DNA from: an uncultured Ruminococcus sp.
Lineage (GTDB): Bacteria; Bacillota_A; Clostridia; Oscillospirales; Ruminococcaceae
Reading direction: 5' to 3'
Length of the DNA: 12,003 bases
Assembly: GCA_947303535.1 (NCBI GenBank)
Contig: CAMYYQ010000009.1
Span: forward strand, 1-12,003
The notes under the pieces were generated by a model. The model worked only from the letters and a program-made list of their open reading frames with translations. It was not told the DNA's origin and made no database searches. This document shows positions 1 through 7,098 of the stretch, piece after piece. Within the stretch, counting starts at the first letter, position 1, and each line of letters opens with the position of its first letter. A program made the translations under genes and the position numbers.

Positions 1-79
1 TTTCGACTGTGGAAAAGTCACCCTTGAAAAGTCGGACGGAGTTGCCGTCCTTATTATCTATTGCTGGAAAAATTATCAT
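1..79 (-). CDS. hisA: HisA, phosphoribosylformimino-AICAR-P isomerase (N-terminal fragment)
   Basis: The first 26 codons of a gene that continues past the left edge. The product begins MIIFPAID and continues with KDG, VRL and KGDF segments, the typical opening of HisA: beta-strand 1 of the TIM barrel, then the first phosphate-binding region. Asp8 matches the catalytic aspartate of beta-strand 1 in this family. HisA opens the ribose ring of ProFAR by an Amadori rearrangement, giving PRFAR, the substrate of HisH-HisF. The ATG lies two bases after the stop of the flavodoxin gene and has no strong Shine-Dalgarno site, so it probably depends on coupled translation. Position 13-14 reads NS where many homologues have a Lys-Cys or similar pair; this is not a catalytic site. 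The fragment is short, but the match and his-operon context make the call firm. Confidence 0.88.
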   Translation of the reverse strand, partial: MIIFPAIDNKDGNSVRLFKGDFSTVE

Positions 80-81
80 GT

Positions 82-615
82 TTATTCTACTTTTGATCTG
101 ATGAGTTCGAGAAGCGGTCCGAGGTTCTTTTTGTCAGTCCAGTCGCACTTTTTATCCTTGACTTCCATCATGGGACGGTCATAAGACTTTAATTCCGCAG
201 GATCTTTCTTTTCGAGCATCTTTATGTAAAGCTTCATCATTGCCTTATCAGTGAAACTGAGATCGTCAATATTCCATATTCCCTGATAGTAAAAAAGCGG
301 TATATCTGCAAGCTCGCCTTTGAGATTGTGCTCTTTCAGTATACCGAACACCTCATCGCTGCAAGGTGCCATACCGCAGGCGAAAATATATATCTTCTTG
401 CCTTTAAGTACACCGATATTCTTTTTCAGAAATGATATCCCTGCGATAGAAGATGCATAAACACCGCCGCCGAGGACGATAGTGTCATATTTTTCTACCT
501 CTTTTATGTCAGCCTTTTTTGTGTCGATGACCTTGAACCCCGTCTCCTGTGAGAGCCATTCCGCGTATTTTGCGGAAGCTCCGTATTTCGACCTGCAAAG
601 AATTATTCCGCTCAT
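82..615 (-). CDS. Flavodoxin-domain protein (HemG-like flavodoxin family)
   Basis: A 177-residue soluble protein with a flavodoxin-like fold. It opens with a hydrophobic strand (GIILCRSKYGAS, residues 3-14) whose loop corresponds to the FMN-phosphate-binding loop. A second strand follows with the TIVLGGGVYAS motif (about 45-55), and a third around IYIFACGM (about 75-82). The Lys-Tyr-Gly-Ala-Ser loop resembles those of the protoporphyrinogen-oxidase-like flavodoxins (HemG type, Flavodoxin_5) more than classical electron-transfer flavodoxins. The expected activity is FMN-dependent electron transfer or quinone-type oxidoreduction; the substrate cannot be told from sequence. No signal peptide or membrane segment is visible. 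The ATG is four bases after the phosphatase stop and has a GAGGT site (622-626) spaced six bases. It sits between hisH and hisA with no known role in histidine synthesis. Confidence 0.8.
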   Translation of the reverse strand: MSGIILCRSKYGASAKYAEWLSQETGFKVIDTKKADIKEVEKYDTIVLGGGVYASSIAGISFLKKNIGVLKGKKIYIFACGMAPCSDEVFGILKEHNLKGELADIPLFYYQGIWNIDDLSFTDKAMMKLYIKMLEKKDPAELKSYDRPMMEVKDKKCDWTDKKNLGPLLELIRSKVE

Positions 616-619
616 TTTT

Positions 620-1309
620 TTACCTCATCATTTTATTTCTTATCATATCGGCATATTCAGCTGAAATTCCGATCTCTTCAAAGTATTTTTCTACAGTGCC
701 GAAGCGTTCTGTAAAAAGGTCAATAAAACCGTTCATGCTCTTTTCATTGGCAAGTACGATATTCCTGTCAACTTCGGGATGAGCTGCAAGAAAAGCTTCG
801 AGTCTTTTGTGATTGTACTCACGGCTGATAACATAATCTCTGACTATTGACTCTCTGTCTGCTCCGCAGATCATAAGTATTATAGCACTTACTACACCTG
901 TCCTGTCCTTGCCTGCCGTACAGTGGAAAAGAACACCCTGCTCTGCTTCTGCAAGGACTTTCATCACCTTCGGCATATTTTCAGCAGTCGCTATAGTCAT
1001 ATATGAAAGCGGTACAGCCTCAAGACTTTCGGGAACACCGCTTCCCTCAACTATGGGAAAGTGATGATACTCAAACTCTGGCATATCCGACAAAGTATTG
1101 GGAGTCTTTACTCTCTCAGCATCTGTACGCATATCTATTATGGTCGTGATATGTGCCGAAAGAAGTTTACTGATATCATCATTCTGCGGAGCAGAAGGTA
1201 CATCACTGCGCCAGTAAACATTATTTTTCGTTATACTGCCGTCAGCTGTTTTAAAACCGCCAAGCTCACGGGTATTATACGAGCTTGAAAGTATACTCTT
1301 ATATACCAT
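620..1309 (-). CDS. Tyrosine-phosphatase-family protein (Cys-X5-Arg phosphatase)
   Basis: A 229-residue protein with the Cys-X5-Arg phosphatase signature HCTAGKDRTG at residues 129-138: Cys130 is the predicted nucleophile and Arg136 binds phosphate. The N-terminal NTRELGG segment (12-18) with WRSD (33-36) is the conserved opening of the bacterial Y_phosphatase3 (MptpB/LipA-like) family. Asp59 in the IIDMRT strand is also a typical family position. Members hydrolyse phosphotyrosine, phosphoserine or phosphoinositides, and some act on small phosphorylated metabolites; the substrate is unknown here. No signal peptide is visible, so a cytosolic location is likely. The gene lies 12 bases after the kinase-like gene, with a GAGGGA site before its ATG, and four bases before the flavodoxin gene. 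Its place in a his operon that shows no histidinol-phosphate phosphatase raises a metabolic role, which is inference only. Confidence 0.87.
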   Translation of the reverse strand: MVYKSILSSSYNTRELGGFKTADGSITKNNVYWRSDVPSAPQNDDISKLLSAHITTIIDMRTDAERVKTPNTLSDMPEFEYHHFPIVEGSGVPESLEAVPLSYMTIATAENMPKVMKVLAEAEQGVLFHCTAGKDRTGVVSAIILMICGADRESIVRDYVISREYNHKRLEAFLAAHPEVDRNIVLANEKSMNGFIDLFTERFGTVEKYFEEIGISAEYADMIRNKMMR

Positions 1310-1321
1310 GATAACGTTCCC

Positions 1322-2101
1322 TCACTTTAACTTTGCAAGTATGTGTGAATACGCCTTGTCCCAGTCCTTCTGCGCATCGTCAAGGACAATGCTGCTTATA
1401 TCAAGGCTGCTGAGAATATCAAGCTCTCGCCGCTGTCTTTCTTCAAGTGCAGATATATATCCGTCAAAACCTGTTAGTCCGAGGCTTTTGCCGTACTCAC
1501 CGTTACAGTGGTAGTCGATGACCGAATTGAGCCACTCTTCTCCCCGTTCAGCAGAAGCTTTCCTTACGCTTTCGTAAACCTCACTGTTTTTGAGATATAC
1601 TACAAAGGGTGAAAACGGCTTTATGATCTCGCATATTTCAGATATAAATCCAGCTGAAACCGACTTATCGAAGCCAAAACGCATCATAGTCTCGCACATG
1701 GGATTCTGCAAAAGCACACAGTTGAAAACATATCTGTTGTCGTCAGTTTTATCTGCAAATTCACGCCATTTATCCAGCATTACGGAACGTTCTGTCTCCC
1801 ACGGAAGAAAATCGTATATCTTGTATTTCAGGAGCTTGTCGAAAAGCTCTCCGCTGAATTCTCCGAGATTAACGATATTACCGCCCGACTTTTTCACAGT
1901 ATGCTGAGCTATCTGTTCACGCTGGTCTGATGTGAACTTTTTAAGCTGTTGATCCGTCAAAAATGCATGGAACTCATAGTCCGCAGGATGATCGCCTGTG
2001 CCTTCGTCAATGAAAGTCATATCAAGCTGCCGAGCAATATATCTTGCAGTTGTACTCTTTCCCGAGCACGGAAGTCCTTCGACTATGATGAGCTTGTTCA
2101 T
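1322..2101 (-). CDS. P-loop NTPase, nucleotide-kinase-like protein of unknown substrate
   Basis: A 259-residue protein that starts directly with a Walker A motif, GLPCSGKS at residues 9-16, preceded by a hydrophobic strand (LIIVE). This layout is typical of the thymidylate/deoxynucleoside kinase-like branch of P-loop kinases. A second hydrophobic strand, YVFNCVLLQNP (124-134), probably ends in the region that positions the substrate, and the stretch around 167-187 (VVYLKNSEVY, then Arg180 and Arg186) resembles the strand and basic lid segment of such kinases. I do not recognise the specific family or substrate. The start is firm: the ATG overlaps the hisH stop by four bases (ATGA), with a GGAGGA site eight bases upstream inside hisH. 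It may act on a small molecule or nucleotide; no link to histidine synthesis can be read from the sequence. Confidence 0.75.
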   Translation of the reverse strand: MNKLIIVEGLPCSGKSTTARYIARQLDMTFIDEGTGDHPADYEFHAFLTDQQLKKFTSDQREQIAQHTVKKSGGNIVNLGEFSGELFDKLLKYKIYDFLPWETERSVMLDKWREFADKTDDNRYVFNCVLLQNPMCETMMRFGFDKSVSAGFISEICEIIKPFSPFVVYLKNSEVYESVRKASAERGEEWLNSVIDYHCNGEYGKSLGLTGFDGYISALEERQRRELDILSSLDISSIVLDDAQKDWDKAYSHILAKLK

Positions 2102-2703
2102 TTAATGAGTCCTCCGAAGCTGCGGAGAATTTTAAGTCCTGTTTCGCCGCTCTTTTCGGGGTGGAACTGTGCGCCGTATACGTATTTTCCGTCGTAAACA
2201 AGTGCGGGCACTCTTCCGCCGTACTCAACATACGCAGCTATATTCCTATCCTCGCAGTGAGCCTTGTATGAGTGAACGAAGTAAACATACTCATTGTCGC
2301 CTACATTTTCAAGAAGCGGACAATCATTGAGCTTTTCGAGCTTGTTCCAGCCCATGTGCGGGATTATAAGCTCCGGCTCTTCCATTTTTCTTACGCTGCC
2401 TCCGATAAGTCCAAGTCCGTCACATTCCTCAAATTCATAGCCCTTTTCAAATATGAGCTGCATACCGAGGCAAATGCCGAGGAAAGGCTTCTTTGCTGCT
2501 TCTTCCTTGATAGTGTCAACAAGTCCTGTAGCTTCAAGCTTTCTCATTGCCGCAGGAAATGCTCCAACACCCGGAAGTATAACAGCGTCAGCAGACTTTA
2601 CAGACTCCTTATCGCTGACAAGCTTACTTTCAAGTCCGAGGTAGTCCAGAGCGTTTTTTACGCTGAAAATATTGCCTGCACCGTAATCAATTATAGCGAT
2701 CAT
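2098..2703 (-). CDS. hisH: HisH, glutaminase subunit of imidazole glycerol phosphate synthase
   Basis: A 201-residue class I glutamine amidotransferase, the usual length for HisH. It hydrolyses glutamine and passes ammonia to HisF, which makes imidazole glycerol phosphate and AICAR from PRFAR. The N-terminal IDYGAGN (5-11) and LPGVGAFP (43-50) segments are diagnostic of HisH. The nucleophile is Cys78 in GICLGMQ, and the His-Glu pair is His181 and Glu183 in QFHPEKSG. PHMGWN (115-120) and YFVHSY (141-146) are also family signatures, so all catalytic residues are present. The ATG overlaps the hisB stop by one base (TGATG) with an AAGGAG site inside hisB. Its partner hisF is not in the window and probably follows hisA; in many operons hisH directly precedes hisA, but here three genes intervene. 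Confidence 0.97.
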   Translation of the reverse strand: MIAIIDYGAGNIFSVKNALDYLGLESKLVSDKESVKSADAVILPGVGAFPAAMRKLEATGLVDTIKEEAAKKPFLGICLGMQLIFEKGYEFEECDGLGLIGGSVRKMEEPELIIPHMGWNKLEKLNDCPLLENVGDNEYVYFVHSYKAHCEDRNIAAYVEYGGRVPALVYDGKYVYGAQFHPEKSGETGLKILRSFGGLIK

Positions 2704-3284
2704 CAGAGAACTCCTTTCGTTGAGAGAGTTGAACCGTCTGAATTTTCTGTCACTGCTGTTTTAAGTGTATGAGCTACTGCCTTGTATACAGCCTCTGCCT
2801 TATGGTGGTCATTGCTGCCGTAAAGAAGATTTATGTGCAGTGTCATGCCTGAATTGAATGCAAAGGCGCGGAAGAATTCCTCTGTCATACAGAGATCGTA
2901 GCCTCCGCAGTTCTGATTTGTAAATTCACAGTTGAAAACAAGGAACGGACGATTGCTCAGGTCAAGACTTGCCATTGCAAGGGACTCGTCCATAGGTATA
3001 TAAGCTGTACCATAGCGGACTATACCTGATTTTGTACCGAGAGCCTGTCCTAAAGCTGCTCCGAGAGCTATGCCCGTATCTTCGATAGTGTGGTGACAGT
3101 CAACGTGCAGGTCGCCCTTGACCTTGACAGTCATGCTTATACCGCTGTGTACAGAAAGTGCTGTCAGCATATGGTCAAAAAAACCAATGCCTGTATCTAT
3201 ATCAGCTTTTCCCTTTCCGTCAAGAGTGACTTTTACCTTTATCTGGGTCTCTTTTGTATTTCGTTCGATAGTTCCTGTACGCAT
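2703..3284 (-). CDS. hisB: HisB, imidazoleglycerol-phosphate dehydratase (monofunctional)
   Basis: A 193-residue enzyme that dehydrates imidazoleglycerol phosphate to imidazole acetol phosphate. The two metal-binding half-repeats are intact: FFDHM (35-39), HVDCHHTIEDT (60-70) and SNDHHKAEA (157-165), with the HHxxE patterns at 64-68 and 160-164 that bind the two manganese ions. The length equals the dehydratase alone, so the N-terminal histidinol-phosphatase domain of the enterobacterial bifunctional HisB is absent. The start is well supported: an AAAGGAGGT site (3289-3297), one of the best in the window, precedes the ATG, 11 bases after the hisC stop. Downstream, hisH overlaps by one base. 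Confidence 0.98.
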   Translation of the reverse strand: MRTGTIERNTKETQIKVKVTLDGKGKADIDTGIGFFDHMLTALSVHSGISMTVKVKGDLHVDCHHTIEDTGIALGAALGQALGTKSGIVRYGTAYIPMDESLAMASLDLSNRPFLVFNCEFTNQNCGGYDLCMTEEFFRAFAFNSGMTLHINLLYGSNDHHKAEAVYKAVAHTLKTAVTENSDGSTLSTKGVL

Positions 3285-3295
3285 ACTGACCTCCT

Positions 3296-4354
3296 TTACT
3301 TACTGAAGTAACTTTCAAGGACACTTATAAATCGTGCATTTTCAGCTTCTGTACCTGTTGTTATACGGATAAAGCCCTTGAACTTTCTTATTGCAATAGA
3401 ATTTTCCAGCATAAAGCTGTATATCTTTTCAAACTCGTCTGTCTTTATGAAAACGAAGTTTGTGCATGGCTCATATACCTTCTCAAAACAGCCATACTTT
3501 CTGTCAATTTCAGTGATGTCGCTGTATAACTTCTTTGTATTTGCAACGATTGTATCGCGGCACTCTTTAAGATATTCCTTTTCACTGAGTATATCGGCAA
3601 CGATAGTCTGTGCTACTGTATCATTGTTGTATGGTGACTTAGCTGCACGGATAGCATTGGTTATAGTCTTGTTTGCAACTGCAAAGCCAAATCTTACTGC
3701 TGCAAGTCCTATAGCCTTTGAGCAGGTCTTGAGTATTATAAGATTGTCATAATTATCGACCTCTGAAAGTATTGACTGATCCCAGAAGTCCATATAAGCT
3801 TCATCAAGGATAACGAGAACATTGTCAAGAGACTCTATTATCTTCCTTATGGCTGCTCTGTCAAGTCCTAAAGATGTAGGATTGCAGGGGTTTGAGAAGA
3901 TAAGTCCCTTTGCGCCCTTTTCCTTGCAAAATGAAATGAGCTTGTCGGGATCGATTGTAAGATCAGCTTCCTTCTGATATGTCTCAACATTTACCTCGTA
4001 AAGCTGAGCGTAAAACTCATACATTGAGAAATCATGTGAGACATTTACTATTGTATCTCCAGCCTCAAAAAAGCAGCCTTCGATTATGCTTATAAGCTCG
4101 TCAGAACCGTTTCCTGCACTGATAAGCTCCTCGGGAATATTGTAAAGCTCGGAAAAAGCCTTAGTTGGAGCTTTTGCAAGGCAGTCAGGATAGCGGTTGA
4201 AGTCTATCTGAGATATGCTTTTGTTTATCTTTGCTTTAAGCTGATCGTTAAGATTGAAACAGCTCTCGTTTGCGTCGAGTCTTATATCGTAGTGTCCTGT
4301 GATCGGATCATAAGGCACTAAATTGATCAGCTTTTTATTAAGTTTGTAACTCAT
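3296..4354 (-). CDS. hisC: HisC, histidinol-phosphate aminotransferase
   Basis: A 352-residue PLP-dependent aminotransferase of fold type I, of normal HisC length. It transfers an amino group from glutamate to imidazole acetol phosphate, giving L-histidinol phosphate. Visible landmarks in order: RLDANES (25-31), GNGSDELI (81-88) which holds the PLP phosphate, SNPCNPTS (154-161), LDEAYMDF (183-190) with the PLP-contacting Asp184 and Tyr187, the Schiff-base Lys213 in KTCSKAIGLAAVRFG (209-223), and Arg330 in GFIRITTG, the probable carboxylate or phosphate-binding arginine. A broad-specificity aromatic aminotransferase of the same subfamily is the only serious alternative, and the operon argues against it. 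The ATG has an AAAGGA site about six bases upstream. Its 59-base upstream gap carries a stem-loop, so hisC is probably not translationally coupled to the preceding gene. Confidence 0.96.
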   Translation of the reverse strand: MSYKLNKKLINLVPYDPITGHYDIRLDANESCFNLNDQLKAKINKSISQIDFNRYPDCLAKAPTKAFSELYNIPEELISAGNGSDELISIIEGCFFEAGDTIVNVSHDFSMYEFYAQLYEVNVETYQKEADLTIDPDKLISFCKEKGAKGLIFSNPCNPTSLGLDRAAIRKIIESLDNVLVILDEAYMDFWDQSILSEVDNYDNLIILKTCSKAIGLAAVRFGFAVANKTITNAIRAAKSPYNNDTVAQTIVADILSEKEYLKECRDTIVANTKKLYSDITEIDRKYGCFEKVYEPCTNFVFIKTDEFEKIYSFMLENSIAIRKFKGFIRITTGTEAENARFISVLESYFSK

Positions 4355-4380
4355 AATTTGTCCTTTCTAAATAAACACCT

Positions 4381-4410
4381 ATAGGGCAGCTTTATTTCAA
4401 GCCGCCCCAT
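4381..4410 (-). promoter_or_regulatory. Stem-loop in the gap before hisC
   Basis: On the transcribed strand the arms ATGGGGCGGCTT and AAGCTGCCCTAT pair over 12 base pairs, including two G-U wobbles, around a six-base loop GAAATA. The hairpin begins three bases after the stop of the membrane gene and ends 26 bases before the hisC start. No clean U-tract follows; the next bases are AGGTGTTTATTTAG, so it is a poor classical terminator. It could be a weak attenuator, an mRNA processing or stability element protecting the upstream message, or a barrier that separates translation of the two genes. The structure is read directly; its role is inference. Confidence 0.65.
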
Positions 4411-4413
4411 AAA

Positions 4414-5193
4414 TTATCCTAAATGTGTAAATTCTATCATGTTTTCAGCCCTGTTGATTATGACTGCACCGCTGTGCGGATGATTCCAGTAATGGACAGC
4501 AGAAATGACATAAACTGTCGCATGATCTTCAAAGCCTTCCCAGAAGCTTTCATCATAAGCAACTACAAGTGAGTTATCTCCTTCAAAGACAGTTTCTGCC
4601 TGAGAACTTACTTCTTTTACTTCTTTATGCCATCGACCATTAAAATCTGTAAGCGGGACAGTATATATCGCCTGAGCTGAGTATTCCTTTTCATACTGCT
4701 CCAGCTGCTGCGCCGAAGTCTTGAAATGTACACGGAAATGTCCTGTTCCCTGCATCATACTCGGTAAATACTCGATCCTGTAATCGCTTATCTCTTCGGG
4801 AAGTTTGTCGGGAAAACAATCGAAGCTTCCATTGTTCATCATATCAACATATTTCAGCTGAAACCCGTATCTCCATGCCATTTGTGATGAAAAAGGACTC
4901 GGTAATAAAAACATAATGCTTACAATAAATGCCCAGAAAATATTTCCGAATAATGCAAGCCCAAAGCCTTTTTTTCTGCCTTTTCTTACGCTCTGCACAA
5001 GAGCTGCCACCCACACTCCGACAAATATCAGCTTGATTATCCCTACGCCGATAAACACAAGGGAAAATACTGTTATTAGTGTAAGTATTAGAGCGAGAAC
5101 AAGAAAAAATAGATCGGCGATCCTGTTTCGTCTTATTGCCTCTGCTTCATATCCGTTCTCAGGCACAACTTCATAAGGCTTCAACTTATTCAA
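4414..5193 (-). CDS. Unrecognised membrane protein with three N-terminal TM helices and an outer domain
   Basis: A 259-residue protein of unrecognised family. A hydrophilic N-terminus containing RRNR (21-24) is followed by three hydrophobic segments at about 27-49, 51-68 and 77-98. A basic loop, RKGRKKG (70-76), separates the second and third. The positive-inside rule puts the N-terminus and this loop in the cytoplasm and the last 160 residues outside. That domain (about 100-259) is mixed in composition, rich in aromatic and acidic residues, with no motif I can name. The start is a TTG that overlaps the end of hisD by eight bases. An AAGG site (5200-5203) lies six bases upstream, and the next in-frame Met is residue 94, after the membrane segments, so TTG (or the TTG three codons later) is likely. 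Its location between hisD and hisC is unusual, and any role in histidine metabolism is unknown. Confidence 0.7.
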   Translation of the reverse strand: MNKLKPYEVVPENGYEAEAIRRNRIADLFFLVLALILTLITVFSLVFIGVGIIKLIFVGVWVAALVQSVRKGRKKGFGLALFGNIFWAFIVSIMFLLPSPFSSQMAWRYGFQLKYVDMMNNGSFDCFPDKLPEEISDYRIEYLPSMMQGTGHFRVHFKTSAQQLEQYEKEYSAQAIYTVPLTDFNGRWHKEVKEVSSQAETVFEGDNSLVVAYDESFWEGFEDHATVYVISAVHYWNHPHSGAVIINRAENMIEFTHLG

Positions 5194-6469
5194 ATCTTAC
5201 CTTGATAGCATTAGCGTGAGCGGTAAGTCCCTCACGCTCAGCAATAAGTACGATATCGTCCTTAGCCTGTCTGAGTGCTTCCTCAGTGTAGTAGGTATAA
5301 GCTGTACGCTTTGTGAAGCTTGCAACACCGAGCGGCGAGAAGAAACGTGCAGTACCGCTTGTAGGAAGAACGTGATTAGGTCCTGCATAGTAGTCACCGA
5401 GAGGCTCGGAAGCATAGTGACCGAGGAATATTGAACCTGCGTTGTCAAGACTTCCCAGAAGCTCAAATGGATTTTCCATAAGGACTTCAAGGTGCTCGGG
5501 AGCAATCTCGTTTGCCAGCTCTACACACTTTTCACGGCTGTCAGCAATGATTATAGCACCATAATCTTCAAGAGACTTCTCAATGATATTCTTTCTTGAA
5601 AGATACTCCTTCTGACGCTCGATCTCCTTGATAGTGCCGTCAGCAAGCTTTTCGCTGGTAGTTACCATTATAGCAGACGCAAGCATATCGTGCTCAGCCT
5701 GTGACATAAGGTCGGCAGCTGCGAACTTCGGATTTGCAGTATCATCTGCGATAACAAGTATCTCACTCGGTCCTGCGATCATGTCGATATCAACTACGCC
5801 GTAAAGAAGCTTCTTTGCAGTCGCAACGTAAATATTTCCGGGGCCGACTATCTTGTCGCACTTGGGTATCTCCTCAGTGCCGTAAGCAAGTGCAGCTATA
5901 GCCTGTGCGCCGCCTGAGAGGAATACTCTGTCAACTCCGCAGATAGCAGCTGCAACGAGTATATCCTTATTAGGTGTTCCGTCTTTAAGCGGAGGAGTTA
6001 CCATGATTATCTCCTCAACACCTGCAATTTTTGCAGGGATAGCATTCATAAGAACGCTTGACGGATATGCAGCTGTACCGCCCGGAACATAAAGTCCTAC
6101 TCTGTGGAGTCCGCGCACACGCTGTCCCATGATAACGCCGTTCTTCTTAGGAGAGATAAAGCTCTGCTCTACCTGTCTCCTGTGGAAATCAGCGATATTC
6201 TCCTGAGCGTTAAGGAGTGCGTCAACAAACTCCTGATCTGCTTCTGTGAGAGCATCATTGATAACATCTCTCGGAACTTCGTAATACTCAGGAAGATTTC
6301 CGTCAAATTTAAGTGTATAGTTCTTAACAGCTTCATCGCCGTTATTCTTTACATTCTCAATTATCTCCGATACGACTTCCGTTACCTTTTTATTTGTCTC
6401 GCCGCTTCTTTTTTTAAGATCGTTAAGAAAAGCAACTTCGTCAGTACCGTTAGCGAATATTTTCTTCAT
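5186..6469 (-). CDS. hisD: HisD, histidinol dehydrogenase
   Basis: A 427-residue zinc enzyme that oxidises L-histidinol through the aldehyde to L-histidine with two NAD+, the last two steps of the pathway. The expected zinc ligands are in place: Gln257 and His260 in SQAEH (256-260), Asp359 in LGDY and His418 near the C-terminus. The catalytic pair is Glu325-His326 in APEHLE (323-328). Other family signatures are YVPGG (127-131), KIVGPGN (206-212), IAGPSEILV (231-239) and GPNHVLPTSG (363-372). Length matches the bacterial family. The ATG overlaps the hisG stop by one base (TAATG) and follows a GAGGAG site inside hisG. The 3' end overlaps the start of the membrane gene by eight bases. Confidence 0.98.
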   Translation of the reverse strand: MKKIFANGTDEVAFLNDLKKRSGETNKKVTEVVSEIIENVKNNGDEAVKNYTLKFDGNLPEYYEVPRDVINDALTEADQEFVDALLNAQENIADFHRRQVEQSFISPKKNGVIMGQRVRGLHRVGLYVPGGTAAYPSSVLMNAIPAKIAGVEEIIMVTPPLKDGTPNKDILVAAAICGVDRVFLSGGAQAIAALAYGTEEIPKCDKIVGPGNIYVATAKKLLYGVVDIDMIAGPSEILVIADDTANPKFAAADLMSQAEHDMLASAIMVTTSEKLADGTIKEIERQKEYLSRKNIIEKSLEDYGAIIIADSREKCVELANEIAPEHLEVLMENPFELLGSLDNAGSIFLGHYASEPLGDYYAGPNHVLPTSGTARFFSPLGVASFTKRTAYTYYTEEALRQAKDDIVLIAEREGLTAHANAIKVRFE

Positions 6470-7098
6470 TAAAGATTCTCCTCTATAAGTGTGATAAGTC
6501 TGTCTATTTCAGCGTGTCTCATTTTGAGACTTACGGTATTTGCTATAAGTCTTGCAGAGATAGGAGCAACGTCCTCAATGACTTCAAGTCCGTTTTCCCT
6601 GAGAGTAGTACCTGTCTCAACGATATCAACGATACCGTCTGCAAGCTCAAGGAGAGGAGCAAGCTCAACAGAACCTTCTATCTTGATTATCTCGGTATCC
6701 ATGCCCTTTTTCTCAAAAAAGCTTCTTGCAACGTTAGGATACTTTGTAGCGATAGTCTTTATACCATATCCGCTGTAAAAATCGTATCCTTTCTTTGTAG
6801 CAAGTGCGAATTTGCATTTTCCGAATCCAAGATCAACAAGTTCGTAGAACTTTCCTTTCATCTCCATTATAGTGTCCTTGCCCACAACGCCCATATCACA
6901 CACGCCATGCTCAACATATGTTATAACATCGTTAGCCTTTGCAAGAACTACTTCGAGATTTGCATCAGGTACGGGAAGTATGAGCTTTCTGCCCTTATCA
7001 CGTACAGCAGTACAGTCAAATCCAAGCTTTTCAAGGAGACCTACTGTGTCTTTTTCAAGTCTGCCCTTAGTAAGAGCCATTCTTATAGGCTTATTCAT
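6469..7098 (-). CDS. hisG: HisG, ATP phosphoribosyltransferase, short form
   Basis: A 209-residue catalytic subunit that joins ATP and PRPP into phosphoribosyl-ATP, the committed step of the pathway. It has the two-lobed periplasmic-binding-like fold: LTKGRLE (9-15), ITYVEHGVCDMGVVG (59-73) and the PRPP-binding loop around DGIVDIVETGTTL (154-166). It lacks the C-terminal ACT-like regulatory domain of the roughly 300-residue HisG, so it should need HisZ to be active and to sense histidine; hisZ is immediately upstream. The ATG overlaps the hisZ stop by four bases (ATGA), and a full AAGGAGGT site lies inside hisZ, so translation of the two subunits is probably coupled. Confidence 0.98.
   Translation of the reverse strand: MNKPIRMALTKGRLEKDTVGLLEKLGFDCTAVRDKGRKLILPVPDANLEVVLAKANDVITYVEHGVCDMGVVGKDTIMEMKGKFYELVDLGFGKCKFALATKKGYDFYSGYGIKTIATKYPNVARSFFEKKGMDTEIIKIEGSVELAPLLELADGIVDIVETGTTLRENGLEVIEDVAPISARLIANTVSLKMRHAEIDRLITLIEENL

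Noticed and set aside
2272..2772. A 166-codon open frame on the plus strand opposite hisH and hisB
   Set aside because: It spans the hisH-hisB junction antisense to two intact enzymes and shows no recognisable protein signature.
4381..4410. The stem-loop before hisC as an intrinsic terminator
   Set aside because: There is no run of U after the stem, and hisC lacks any evident promoter of its own in the remaining gap, so full termination would cut off the rest of the operon.
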